A stretch of 64,000 nt of DNA from Semisulcospira habei (Eukaryota; Mollusca; Gastropoda; Semisulcospiridae), in assembly GCA_036245525.1 (NCBI GenBank), contig BTPG01000003.1:162932760-162996759 (forward strand), given 5' to 3'. Position 1 is the stretch's first letter, and every line of letters begins with the position of its first letter. Shown piece after piece: positions 13,733 to 24,350 of the stretch. The notes below the pieces were generated by a model. The model made no database searches, was not told the origin of the DNA, and worked only from the letters and a program-made list of their open reading frames with translations. A program made the position numbers and the translations under genes.

Positions 13733-14082
13733 TTAACCCTTTGGTTGTACACATACCAAGGGGAATTAGTCAGCGCTGGACAGACAAACAGTTATATCCC
13801 CTGCCACCGCCTATCAGGCACCCCGCAATCGCCAGCCCACAGAAACATACGCAGGTATAGAACAAGGCCGTCATATACATCCCTAAAAAGTATGCATCAA
13901 GTCAAGCCTGTAACCCTTGTCTTTTTCTGAAACTTAGGAAGTAGGCAGGAGAAACACACATACACAAACAAGAAGGTGCACTACCACTGCACTACTACTG
14001 CTTTGGTTGTAGTTACCGACTCCTGTGATTTCTACAAGAATCACCTCCACAAAAAGTACTACCAACAACCAAAAGGGTTAAA
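13733..14082. mobile_element. Candidate MITE with TTAACCCTTTGGTTGT ends
   Basis: An inverted pair, TTAACCCTTTGGTTGT at 13733 and ACAACCAAAAGGGTTAA ending at 14082, encloses 350 bp without an ORF of note. Related TTAACCC(C/T)TT-type ends bracket elements at 48093-48183, 48492-48878 and 51904-52134, so this looks like a larger family of non-autonomous elements. No target duplication was found. Confidence 0.6.
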
Positions 14083-14203
14083 GTTCCGCTATGTCCATTT
14101 TGCGGGGGAAAGCGACATTTTCCTCACTGTACAATGAACATCTCGAAAATGGACGCACTGGAATTCGTCAAATGAGAGTTGTTTGACTCGCTGTATATTT
14201 CAG

Positions 14204-14300
14204 CATGAACAAGGTGCTGTTGGAAACGGGTATCTTGCTGATCTTGCCAGAACCCAAGGACAGCGAAAAGCGTGAGCTGCAAGTCGATCGTTACTACCAG
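14204..14300 (+). CDS. Internal coding exon of an unrecognised host gene
   Basis: The exon is 97 nt. It follows CTGTATATTTCAG and is followed by GTCAGT, good acceptor and donor sites. The frame is open throughout (MNKVLLETGILLILPEPKD and on to DRYYQ). It would receive one base from an upstream intron of phase 2 and ends in phase 0. The next phase-0 acceptor with a credible exon on this strand is at 43951, which gives an intron of 29,650 bp. No upstream exon was recognised in the window. The product is unknown; the hydrophobic LLETGILLILP stretch is too short to call a membrane helix. The link to the downstream exons is inference from phase and orientation. Confidence 0.55.
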
Positions 14301-14414
14301 GTCAGTGATATGAAGAAAATGCCATCAAAGAAAGGACATTTACGACACAGTTTATTTAATTTTCGACATGAGTAACTGCTCATGTGGCAAATACAAAATA
14401 AGTAGGGATTGTTT

Positions 14415-14500
14415 TAATAATAATAATATATAACTCTTCTATATCGCAATGTCTCCACAAAGAAAGGCTCGGAGCGCTTTACATGTAGATAATCTAAGAG
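14415..14500 (+). repeat. SINE-like fragment (AGCGCTTTACATGTAG end)
   Basis: TAATAATAATATATAAC leads into TATATCGCAATGTC and then GGCTCGGAGCGCTTTACATG, which resembles the conserved 3' region of V-SINE-like repeats. It is cut off where the CGAAC-rich element starts at 14501. Confidence 0.45.
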
Positions 14501-15105
14501 CTGTTCTTAATTAGACGAACTATTGATCGGCAAACCTAGATCGGAGAAGATCGGCGATCTTTTGGTTTGTTTCTTAATTGAGGTTGAACGAACCTAGGCG
14601 AACTTCAGCAAACCAGGTTTGCCATGGTTCTCTTTCTTAACTGAAGTGCTTGATTCGGCGTACTTACTGTCTGCGAAGGTGTTCAAAATGGCTGCCGCTA
14701 TGCCGCTTCGCGATTTGAACGATGTTTGTTTTTGTACTCCTTGCAGTAGCGACCCCACAAACAGCGTTGCGCCTCCCACAAATCAATAAAAATAGGTCTT
14801 GTTCTTTGCACGAGTGAAATATCACCGTCCGCCATATTTGTTTGTATCGGTGACTGTCTCCTTATCTCCAACGCAGAAGATGGTAAAAGTTTTGACCAAT
14901 CAGAGAAAAGGTTCGCCTTTGTTTGCTCAACACGTTGAGCGAACCTTTTCCGACAGCGAACTATGGTTTGCTGAGGTTCGTGAACTACTTCGAACTAGGA
15001 TGGCCGTATCTTTAGATCGTCCAATTAAGAACCAACCTGGTTCGTCCGAGATCTTGAACTGTAGTTCGTCAGAGTTCGCGAACTAAAGTTCGTTTAATTA
15101 AGAAC
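14501..15105. mobile_element. Non-autonomous DNA transposon, 605 bp, CGAAC-rich
   Basis: The ends GTTCTTAATTAGACGAACT (14501) and the inverted AGTTCGTTTAATTAAGAAC (ending 15105) form a 19-bp terminal repeat with one mismatch. The interior has many GTTCG/CGAAC words in both orientations near both ends, a pattern typical of transposase-binding subterminal repeats. There is no transposase ORF. I could not find a clear target duplication. Confidence 0.75.
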
Positions 15106-15279
15106 ATGCTTTACTAGTTGCAATTAACTAAGGTACTGACAACATACAAAAAACGCAATCATTCATAGGTCCAAATGCACACTGACACAATACTAAAATA
15201 ATAAACATAACATTTTAAGAGCCTGATCAGATATATACGTTGATGGGAAAACGTAGGGTTTATCAATCCCTTTCAAAGG

Positions 15280-15673
15280 ACCCCACCCGGGTCTGCCCTG
15301 GGGGACTTGGGTGGGGTTAGGTATTTTTTAGTTCCCAGGGTCACCCTGGTCAGCCCCACAGGGTGGGTTTTTCTCTCTATTCTGGGGCATGTGTTTCTGT
15401 CTACCCGAGGTCCATTCACCTGTATTTTCCTTTTTTAAAACTCTCCCTACTGTCTGCACTGCCTGTAGCTCTTGATATTGGATGTGTGTTGCTAAATGGT
15501 CTTAGCTTTATTTAGGCCCCATGTGTTAGGTTTATTTAATGTGTTTGACCGGCTGGCGACATACATTCAATGTTCTGTTTAGTTGGTTGTTTTTTTTCAC
15601 AAGCAGTGCAGGCACGTCCTGAGAAAGCCTTGTTGCTGTCGGGACGTTAAGCAATGTACAATCATCATCATCA
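15280..15673 (+). repeat. SINE copy 2 with target duplication
   Basis: A complete copy of the CCCACCCGGG-headed SINE. It ends in (ATC)n and is flanked by CCCTTTCAAAGG at 15268-15279 and 15674-15685, a 12-bp target duplication. The target is the LINE remnant that follows. Confidence 0.93.
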
Positions 15674-15685
15674 CCCTTTCAAAGG

Positions 15686-16000
15686 CCAGATTGAAAAAAA
15701 AAATGTTTTCAATCTAGCCCTGAAAATGGCCAAAGATGGTGCATTGCGAATATCATGAGGAAGACCATTCCACACTTTGGGAGCTTGGAAAGTAAAGAAC
15801 CGCTGTCCAAAGGTTTTTACGGATACTGGGGGTAGTCAATATTCTTGTCGTCAGTGCTGGAGCGCAATACTCTGCCTGGTGTATAGACAGCGAGACTAGA
15901 GGACAAGTATGCCGGGAGTGTTTTATCAAAGGCCTGAAAAACGAGGGAAGAAATTTTGTATTCAATTCTGAACTTACAGGAAGCCAGTGTAACTGCTTAA
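15686..16000 (-). pseudogene. LINE 3' ORF remnant (L2/CR1-like C-terminus)
   Basis: Read on the minus strand, broken frames contain LHWLPVSS, then a YTPGR stretch and a region matching the tail seen at 38706-39104 (LHWLPVSSRIQYKV, VLWNTLP). This is the conserved C-terminal end after the reverse transcriptase in L2/CR1-type LINEs. Several frameshifts and stops are present. SINE copy 2 inserted at its downstream edge. Confidence 0.7.
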
Positions 16001-16175
16001 CCTTCGCCGTACACCGTGTGTGCAGGCATACCCACACTGTCATTAAAGTTAATGTTTCTTGTTCATTTTTTAAGTCTCGACTTAGAAATTTCATGACATT
16101 GTCAATAAAGGTTTTGTCTATGTTTTTACCAAAAATCGTGTTTTGTTCGTAAGCAACGGAGTATCATCATCATCA

Positions 16176-17942
16176 TCAGTCCCTTGCCCGAACTGGGCGT
16201 TGGGGGGACTGAAAGGCAGCAGCAACAGACAGTGCTCTCCACTGAGTTCTATTTTGGGCGGTGGCAAGCAAGTCTGGCATCTCGAGTTCGGTCCATTCTT
16301 TTATGTTTGCGACCCAACTCTTTCTCTGACGACCTCGCCGACGACTTCCTTCGAGAGTGCCTTGGAGGATAGTCTTGGACAAGGTGTTGTGTCGGGTCAC
16401 GTGGCCAAACCTAGCAAGCTTGCGCCGTTTCACAGTTGCCAGAAGGGGTTCATGTGGGCCCACCAGGGAAGTGACGATGCTCCGTACATATTCGTTGGTC
16501 TTGTGCTCGCGGTACGAGATGCGGAGCAACTTCCTCAGGCACTTGTTCTCAAAGGCCTGGATTTTCTTTTCTGAGTCTGCAAGCAGTGTCCAAGTCTCAC
16601 AGCCGTAGAGTAGAATAGACACTACGAGGGACTTGTAAAGCCTGTACTTGATGGTGAAGCTGATGGAGTTACTTCGCCATATCCTGTCCAGCCTGGCCAT
16701 TGCGGATGTTGCTGTACCTATCCTGATACGGATCTCTGCTATGCAACTACCGTCTTTGGACAGGGTGGCTCCCAAGTACTTGAAGCTATTGACCTCTTCT
16801 AGCTTCTGGCCATTCATGTGAATATTGCTGCTGCTGTCGCTTGTGGTGTTGATCATCACTTTGCTTTTATCCGTACTGATCTCCATGCCATAAGACCCTG
16901 CGCTACTTGAAAGTTTGTCTGTCAGGTTTTGGAGCTCACTATTGCTGCCTGCCATGAGGTCAATGTCGTCTGCGAATCGAAGATTGCACAGGGATCTGCC
17001 ACCAATAGAGATTGAAGTATGGTGGTCGTGGAGGGTTTCCTGCATGATCTTCTCCAGGAATATGTTGAAAAGGACAGGAGAGAGCAGGCATCCTTGACGG
17101 ACACCGATCGTCGTCCTGAAGAACTCGCCTGACTGATTGTTAAGTAGAACCGCGCTGCAGGCGTTCTTGTAAAGCGCTTCCATCATTTGGATCAGTCCCT
17201 CCTCTATGTTGAACGATCTCATGACTTGCCAGAGTCCGTCGTGCCAGACGCGATCAAATGCTTTCCTGAAATCAATGAAGTTGTGGTAGAGTTCGCGCTG
17301 ATGCTGCAGATGTTTCTCGATCAGGACGCGGCAGTTGAAAATCTGCTCTACAGTGCTTCTTCCAACTCTGAAGCCAGCCTGTTCTTCTGCCAGCAGTTCC
17401 TCGGCGAAAGTTTTGAGGCGGTTGAGAATGATTCTAAGCATTACTTTGCTAGGGTGACTTATCAGACTGATAGTTCTGTAGTTCTGGCACTGTTTCAGGT
17501 TTCCTTTCTTGGGGAGCGGGATCACTAGAGACTGTGTCCATTCTACTGGCCATTTCTTTTGCTCCCAGATCTTTTGACAGAGTGTAGTGAGGACCTTCGT
17601 TGTTACTTCTCCTCCATGTTTCAACAGTTCAGCAGGTACGTTGTCTATACCTGGAGACTTTCCTCCCTTCAGGCCGCGTACGGCTGCTTCCACCTCTTCA
17701 GCTAACACTGGCAGGTCTTCAGCCTTCCTGGCCCCAGCCTGGTTGTTTTGGAGGATGCTGGTGTCTGGCTCAGCCTTGTAGTTATACAAGTCTCGGCAGT
17801 ACTCAGTCCATCTGTTTAGTACAGCAGTGTTTTCCGTAAGGAGTTGGCCGCTGCTGTCTTCGATGACTGTGGCTGTTCGCTGTTGAGTCTTGGTGAGGGT
17901 CCTTAGCGTTTCATAAGCCTTCTTGCTGTTGCCGTTTGCCAT
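16176..17942 (-). pseudogene. LINE reverse transcriptase part (3' segment)
   Basis: The frame is open over about 588 residues from MANGNSKKAYETLR to the TGA in the tail. RT motifs seen in order are GKSPGIDNVPAELLKHGG, FIDFRKAFDRVWHDGLW (motif A), GVRQGCLLSPVLFNIFLE (motif B) and FADDIDLM (motif C, the catalytic pair). These are followed by FKYLGATLSKDG and a C-terminal RRRGRQRKSW region. These are standard for RTE-type non-LTR elements. It lacks its own endonuclease in cis because of the inversion, so it cannot make the full protein. Frame extensions beyond 17942 read through the inverted segment and are not real coding. The open frame suggests a fairly recent insertion. Confidence 0.92.
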
Positions 17943-17958
17943 ACAGAATAAGAATAAC

Positions 17959-18511
17959 ATGCCGGATCGGTCGGGGCCCGGATCACCAACGACCGCGCAC
18001 CCCATTGGAGGTCTCCAGGGTGGGGGCGACAAGTGTGTTACTGGAACCAAACTCACCATCAAGCTGCCCACGCAAGGAATAACTATCGGAACTTGGAACG
18101 TTCGCACACTCTACCAGTGCGGCAAAGTGAAGGAATTCACCCACGAGTTGAAGCGCTATCGCTGGGACATTGTAGGACTTGCAGAAGTTCGATGGACAGG
18201 CGGCTTCGGAGAAACAACAACAGATGAAGGCCATAAAATCTGGTTCAGCGGAAAAGAAACCAAGCACGAACATGGCGTAGCTTTTATCGTAAGGAAAGAG
18301 GTGGCTGGAACTGTCATCAGCTGCACCCCCGTGTCAAGCAGACTAATCTCCATCCGCATCTCCGCCCGACCGCACAACATCACTATCATTCAAGTATACG
18401 CTCCAACAGCAGATCATGATGATGAAGAATTAGAAGAATTTTACGAACAACTGGACAACATCATCAAGAAAACACCTAAGAAAGACATTCTGACTGTCCT
18501 CGGTGACTGGA
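17959..18511 (+). pseudogene. LINE endonuclease part (inverted 5' segment)
   Basis: It starts at MPDRSGPGSP and contains TIGTWNVRTL, VGLAEVRWTGG, GVAFIVRKE, IIQVYAPTADH and TVLGDW, the APE-type endonuclease signature, including the E of the EVRW motif. The domain is cut after LGDW where it meets the target duplication; the following KATE and TAA come from flanking DNA. The His and Asp residues of the C-terminal half of the domain are therefore missing. Confidence 0.92.
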
Positions 18512-18539
18512 AAGCAACGGAGTAAATAAACAACAAAAA

Positions 18540-18740
18540 CATTGTATAACCTTCGCCGTACCTCGTGGGTGCACAGTCACCCATACTCGCAAAGACGAAA
18601 ACTTACACGGCATAGCTCTTGGGTAGTCAGTTGTGCACCCACGCCAAATTCTCAGACAAAAATTGCCGTGGCACCGGTTTCAGAAGCGATCCACGTGGGA
18701 ATCTCTACTCGTGGTTTCAGCGTCTTCGACTGAGGTAAGG
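18540..18740. repeat. Repeat with CCTTCGCCGTAC and GTGGGTGCACAGTCACCC words
   Basis: The words AACCTTCGCCGTACCTCG and GTGCACAGTCACCC recur near 16000-16050 and, in the other orientation, at 39725-39945 (AGCTGTGCACCCAC, ACGGCGAAGGTTAAG). This is a dispersed repeat of unknown class. From 18741 to 19423 I see no gene. Confidence 0.5.
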
Positions 18741-19417
18741 CATTTATAATATTCACCTATTGTTGAATAAGTCTTGGCATTAAAAAAAATATACAGCAGC
18801 GTTGATTTAGTATTCATAATCAGTTAATTTTATGCATTTGTTTGATAAAATGTATTTAAGCGTGCGTAATCGAAAGCCGATAGCGACGCAGATATCAGTT
18901 CATGGCTCGGCATCACCGGTGCCGTGAAACATATCCCTCTCCCGAATCATGTTGAACACAACAACTTTTTAAGCGTATTTTCATCCGGAATTATGTAGAT
19001 ATCTATTGTGTGTTTTGTTCCATAAGTCGCTGGTGATGTTTACAAATTGACGGGTAGTAGACTGTTACCATAGCAACCTCAAGATTTACTGTGTAGGTGT
19101 CAGCATTTATAGAGGGCCAGATTAACAGAAGCACCCAACATCAGCATGCGATTTAGGCGGCCGGTGTAATGGAATTTATGTTCCCTGTGGGTTTTTTTTT
19201 CAGTAATGCATATAGTGTGTGTGTTCAGAATAATGGAGAGACCCAATATCTTTTATGCTCTCAAACTAGCGACAAACGACGAACACGTTCCTGTTGGTTC
19301 ACTTCCCTTCCTGTATCCAGGTGATGGTAAGTTCCAATGAAAAAATGTCCTCGGCTCTGATTCTCTCCCCAATTTGCTGATCTTCTGACTGAAAGGCAAA
19401 CAAAGCTCTATCACTCC

Positions 19418-19546
<129 letters not shown>

Positions 19547-19599
19547 TGACATTTCTATAATGTGTTATTGGTAATCTTTCAGACTAAGAAGAAGCACCT

Positions 19600-21483
19600 A
19601 CAGTAAGACTGGATGGTGGTGCGACGGATGACGTTCTGTCTTTTGATGACGACGGCCTCATCGAAGGAGAAGACAATACTGATCGAGACGAATCTGACGT
19701 GATTGTGAATGTAAACTACTACAGACCGGCTGCAGCAGCTGATGAGAATGATGAGGAGGAGGATGAAGCTGAAGACTACCCGTATTTGGTCGATCAACCG
19801 CTGACAGAGAAGAGCTCATGAAAGACAGAAGATTGGACAGACTCAGCGAGACATTGGTCATCTTGAAGAGATTATCTTCACTGCCAAAGATGGAACAAAG
19901 TGGAGCTCGGTCATTCCATCTGCACGATCAGGTCGGACCTCTACTGAAAACGTGTTCCGCGTGCCAGCCAGTCAGCTTGTAGGATGTGCCGATTTTGAAG
20001 AGCCCTCCGACGCATTCCAGCTGTTCTTTTCCCGAAAGATGGTCAAGTCAGTCGTCAAGTATACAAATCTGGAGGAGGGCAAGCGTCAAAAGGGAGATTT
20101 TCAAGAAACAGACGAGGTGGAGATCAAGGCTTTTCTTGCTTGCGTCCTGTACATGGGGGCAATGAAAAAGAGTATGCTGTCCTCAGATGTTGTTCTTGAT
20201 CCTGGTGATGGAATGAGTTTCATAGGGGCAATTATCAGCAGAAAACGCTTCCTGCAACTAGCAACATACATGAGAGTTGATGACAGCCACCAGGACAGCC
20301 AGAAGAAGTCGGGATGTCTTCGCTCCATTCCGTGAATTCTGGGATGACTTTTCTCACAACTTGTCAGTCCACTACATACCAGGCCCCTTCATCACAATAG
20401 GCGAGCAGCTGGTTCAATTTCGTGGACGCTGTTCGTTTCTCCATTATCTGCCATCAAAGCCCGACAGATACGGGGTAAAAATTTTCATGGCAGTAGATGC
20501 GGAGAACAACTTTCCTCTGGTAGCTGAGCCGTATTTTGGGAGATCACTTTGCGCTGAACGTCAGCAAAATCTGGGCAGAAACGTGGCGATCCGTTTATCG
20601 ACGCCTTTCTTCAAGAGTGGACTGAACATCACCACTGACAACATTTTCGCAGACAAGGAGCTGGCAGACACCCTACTGAACAACGGCTTGACGTTCGTGG
20701 TCACTGTGCGAGGAAATAAGCGATTTCTTCCAGAGCCATTCAAACAAAAGAAAGGCCAGCCAGTGCATGCATCAACCTTCGTTTTGCAACAGAAAACTAA
20801 ACTGGTGAACTACCAGTCCAAGTTGGCTATGAACGTTGTTCTCGCATCATGATGCTCAAATTGATTCAGAGGCCCCTAAAATGAAGCTGGACTCAACTCA
20901 ACTAAAGGGGCTGTCGACAAGATGGCCCATTCCTTCTCAACAAAGAAGGTCACCAAGCGATGGCCTATGGTACTATTTTACAACGTAATTGACGTGGCCA
21001 CAATCGCTGCCCGTGTCGTCTGGAAACTAAAATTTCTATACAGTTCACTATCAAAGAAGAACGCGAGACACCCCTTCCTCCTGAAGGTCACGAAGCAGCT
21101 TGCTCTCGAAAATCTGCAACGACGGCTGGTGGCAAGGAACCTTTCAAGGGATCTGCGCAAAGTAATCGACGTCCACAAACAGTGAATCGAGCAGGAGCTG
21201 GTTCCAGGAACAGGGTTGAAGAGAATGCGAGGCACACCTTTGGGAAAGAGGAAGCCGGATCAGTTACCTGGTGCAAAGCCAAAGCGGAAGCCGAGACAGG
21301 AAGAGAAGCAGAAAAGGCAGGGCGGCGGCTCTTGCGACTGGAGACGGGATCGAAAGACCCGTACTTCACGTTTTTCATGCAGTGCTTGGGTCTGCAAAGA
21401 TAATCTCTTTGTGGTCTGCCAAGACTGCAGGGCTAGTCGTTCACATCCAGCAGTGAGTACAAGCTGGTTGAATACGAACATTC
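19600..21483 (+). pseudogene. piggyBac-like transposase pseudogene
   Basis: Broken frames in order give an acidic N-terminus (GEDNTDRDESD, DENDEEEDEAED), SDAFQLFFSRKMVKSVVKYT, a KRFLQLATYMRVDD block, VQFRGRCSFLHYLPSKPDRY, NITTDNIFADKELADTLL, FVVTVRGNKRFLP, YNVIDVATIAARVVWK, and a C-terminal cysteine pair set (CSAWVC, CQDC). These match the DDE_Tnp_1_7 (piggyBac) family and its cysteine-rich tail. At least three or four frameshifts and one stop (19819-19821, TGA) interrupt it. The first catalytic Asp, expected just before EQLVQFRG, reads Gly (ITIGEQL), so even a mended copy would be inactive. I could not find the TTAA-flanked ends. Confidence 0.85.
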
Positions 21484-21737
21484 ATCAGTTCAAGATCTAG
21501 ACTTTTTCAGGAACTTGCAGTTTATCAGCGGCACAGGTGGTGCAGTTCTAGCAATGAGCACAAGCTGGTCCTCTTGAGTTCAGCAGTTCAAGACTTTTTC
21601 AGGAACTTCAGTGTATCAGTTCATGTTCTAAATTTCATGTGAGAGAGGGACAATGTGTAGGTGTAATGGAATGATTCATATCGCTACGCCAACTAGAGGA
21701 GAAACATGGAGAACACTCGCTCACATGTGCGTGAACG

Positions 21738-21739
<2 letters not shown>

Positions 21740-21820
<81 letters not shown>
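21740..21820. repeat. (AC)n microsatellite
   Basis: About 80 bp of AC/CA repeats. Confidence 0.97.
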
Positions 21821-21861
21821 CACACTCACACACACTTACTCGCTCTCTCGCATATAATTAT

Positions 21862-21925
21862 TTATTATTACATGGTATTTATATGGCGCATTTCTCATAT
21901 TTATAATATAACTCAATGCGCAGAA
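21862..21925 (+). repeat. SINE-like fragment (ACATGGTATTTATATGGCGC)
   Basis: A nearly identical stretch occurs at about 46735-46790. Both contain CATGGTATTTATATGGCG then CATTTCTCATATTTATAAT and ACTCAATG. It looks like a V-SINE or LINE 3'-end fragment. Confidence 0.6.
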
Positions 21926-21994
21926 TGTTGCCGCGAATTGAACCCAACAAGCACGCTCACGTGAATCACACGCATTCACTCACACACTATACAT

Positions 21995-22210
21995 AAACAC
22001 AACATTCACGTGGTGCTATGGGCAAGTTCAAGCGAGCTACTGAAGTGACGGTATTTGGAAATCGTTTTGTATTTGAAATTTTATTAAGTTGGCTGAAACT
22101 GATACCAAAGTGAAGGGGGAGGAAGAGCCGGAGTACCTGGAGAAAGAACCCCCGACGGTCCGCCCGAATTAACGGTGACACTTACTAGAGGAGAAAAATC
22201 CGACGCCGGA
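21995..22210 (-). repeat. Body of a tRNA-derived SINE, split from its head by the Polinton
   Basis: Read on the minus strand, this continues from the tRNA-like head at 39655-39722: the head ends GGTTCGATTCCGGGT and this flank goes on with TCCGGCGTCGGATTTTTC, and later GGTTCTTTCTCCAGGTACTC, a motif of conserved SINE central regions. The 17.4 kb between them is the Polinton. The left border of the body is uncertain. Confidence 0.65.
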
Positions 22211-22215
22211 ACCCG
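22211..22215. other. Polinton target duplication, left (ACCCG)
   Basis: The same five bases follow the right terminus at 39650-39654. Polintons usually duplicate 6 bp; a sixth base may have mutated. Confidence 0.6.
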
Positions 22216-22441
22216 AGAGAGAGACAATAGGAGATTTAAAAGGCAATGAATTCAATAAAGCCGCATCGGTCATTAAATTACGTCATTTTTTAATATTAAA
22301 ATTTTTGACCCCATTACACCCCCGTTATTACCGAATCAACCCTTTGATTTTAAAAAAGTGACGAGCATGACCGATGCGGCCTCATTGATCTAATTATCTT
22401 ACGGGTCTCATATTGTCTTTCTCTATAACTATTGTCTCTGT
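22216..22441 (+). repeat. Polinton left terminal inverted repeat
   Basis: It matches the reverse complement of 39424-39649 over 226 bp with few differences. The repeat is itself nearly palindromic: AGACAATAGGAGATTTAAAA and a CCGCATCGGTCAT word recur inverted near its other end. The termini begin AG and end CT. Confidence 0.85.
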
Positions 22442-22740
22442 GAATACCTAAACATGTACTGTTAATTTTTAAAAAAAAATCGCGACCATGGTCATGTTTA
22501 TGAACATGATCCTTGCAGCTCTGCATTCATGGCTACAGTACACACTGAACCAGGAAGTAAAATCGACTGAAATCTGAAAAGGTGACTGCCGTCTTATGTA
22601 TACCCGAAATGTGTTTGTACAACACAGTCAGTACAAGGTCGACACTCCACCGTTCTATTATAAGCAGTACTGACACACACAAACACTCACACACACACAC
22701 ACACACACACATACAAATAAACACACAAACATACACACAG

Positions 22741-22771
<31 letters not shown>

Positions 22772-24350
22772 ACTAACTGGTATGGCAGAGCTGCATAATA
22801 CACACACACACACTTTAAGAAATTCTAAGTGCAGAAAGGTTCAATATTCGGGAAATCACGACAAGGCAGGTGCAGATGACTCACTGCTGGTAACTTTTCA
22901 TGGTCACCGTACACAGATTTAAACAAGACATGTAATAGCACACACATATATACTGACTTTTAAACCCTTTCTCTCTGTGAGGTAGCAATGAGACATGTAT
23001 GCGTCATTCAGAACCTAGGAAACGAGACAACAGCGATGAAAAAACATTTGACATACTTCACGTCAATTTTATGCATAAAATTTGGAGCCGCATGAGTTCG
23101 GCCTCCTAGACTATGCGGTGGTTTGCGGCAAATGTTCACAGCCAAGAGCCACAACTTACTCGCAAAGACTTAAATAGAACAGTATACACTGTGCTGTAAG
23201 GCGATACCTGCCCTGTTTTATCTCCAGTCAACATGCACCAATGAAAGAGTTGTGACTGGTTTTTAAGAAATGTTTACAACAACCGGGCCCAAACAAGCAT
23301 TGCGTCAGCCCAATGTTTTGGTGTGACCGTTTCTCGATTCACAGCACGTGTTTGTTGGTGCAATCGTCCGCAAATAGCATAGGTATAAATATATCCACGT
23401 TGTGACGCATGCGGGTAAACCCACCTGTGACTGAGACTTGAGAGCCCTCATCCAAATCACTCAAGTACACAATCCACGCTAGTTAGCCTCAGGCTTTAAG
23501 AAAAAAGCCATTTGAAGTCTATCTAGATACCATTATTTTTGAGTCAATACCCTAAAAACACGGCTATAAGAAACATTGTTAGCGAGTGTGTGCATGCACT
23601 TGTAAAAACATTTAAGCAGGTGTTAAAGTGACAAAAGTAATTACAAAATAATGTATAATTTGGTTTTGTTAAAAAATAAATCACTCATTGTTTTAACAAA
23701 ATCAAATAACAACATCTTTATTCTATTATCTATTGTAATTATTTGCACATTTTGTTATTTACTTTTGACAAAATATGTACTTTAGTCAAGAATTAAAGCA
23801 TAATTTAATAGAGCAAGGGAAGTAACTTTTTTGTCTTGCTGAAATTTTTACAAAATTACTTCCCTTGTATAAACCTGTACTCAAACAAAGGAAAAAGTAA
23901 TCTGAAAATTTTGTTATTGAACAGGGGTGATTCCTTCCTTTTTCTGGTGCTCAAGTCATGGGTAAAATTATCAAGTTACTGTCTATGTTACGTCTGATGT
24001 TTTATTTGGCTCTCACTTGGCCAGGGTGTGATTTATAATTTACTGCAAAGCCAATAATCGCCAATACTGTGTCAGGTATGTTTGCTTTAAAGGACAGGGT
24101 TATTGTACATGACACCACAATTGAAATCTGTGAAGCATGGTATTAATAAGCCCACTGAGAGAGATAATATAGGACAGGCAAGTCTTGTCTGGGGTAAACT
24201 CAAAAACTATTGGCAATATTGCTGAGTGGTGTAAACGTATAAAATTACTGTTCAGTGTAACTTCCTAGAAAAACATGATTTTGCTTGATAACAATTTTAA
24301 AGTTGCCTGCAATTTTGTTTTTTGTTTTAAATTTTATTATTACAATATAA
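22442..24350. other. Polinton left non-coding region
   Basis: No ORF with credible content lies in these 1.9 kb. There are (AC)n arrays at about 22676-22770 and 22800-22812, and AT-rich sequence near 23640-23900. A perfect 12-bp inverted pair, CAAGGGAAGTAA (23814-23825) and TTACTTCCCTTG (23856-23867), lies 480 bp upstream of the first gene and could be regulatory. Confidence 0.6.

Larger units (their letters stand above)
16164..18511 (-). mobile_element. RTE-like LINE insertion with inverted 5' part (twin priming)
   Basis: The element is flanked by AAGCAACGGAGTA at 16151-16163 and 18512-18524, a 13-bp target duplication. Its 3' part (reverse transcriptase) lies on the minus strand with a (TCATCA)n tail at the low-coordinate end. 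Its 5' part (endonuclease) lies on the plus strand, with the 5' end at the junction near 17942-17958. That arrangement is what twin priming produces. The stretch between mid-endonuclease and the start of the RT part is missing. Confidence 0.93.

Noticed and set aside
17983..18389. Minus-strand frames opposite the endonuclease segment
   Set aside because: They are shadows of the plus-strand endonuclease; only the plus frame carries motifs.
21653..21964. Open frames of His-Thr, Val-Cys, Arg-Glu or Tyr-Ile repeats
   Set aside because: They are translations of (AC)n, (GT)n, (CT)n and (TA)n microsatellites here and at 19253, 22533, 52327 and 52478.
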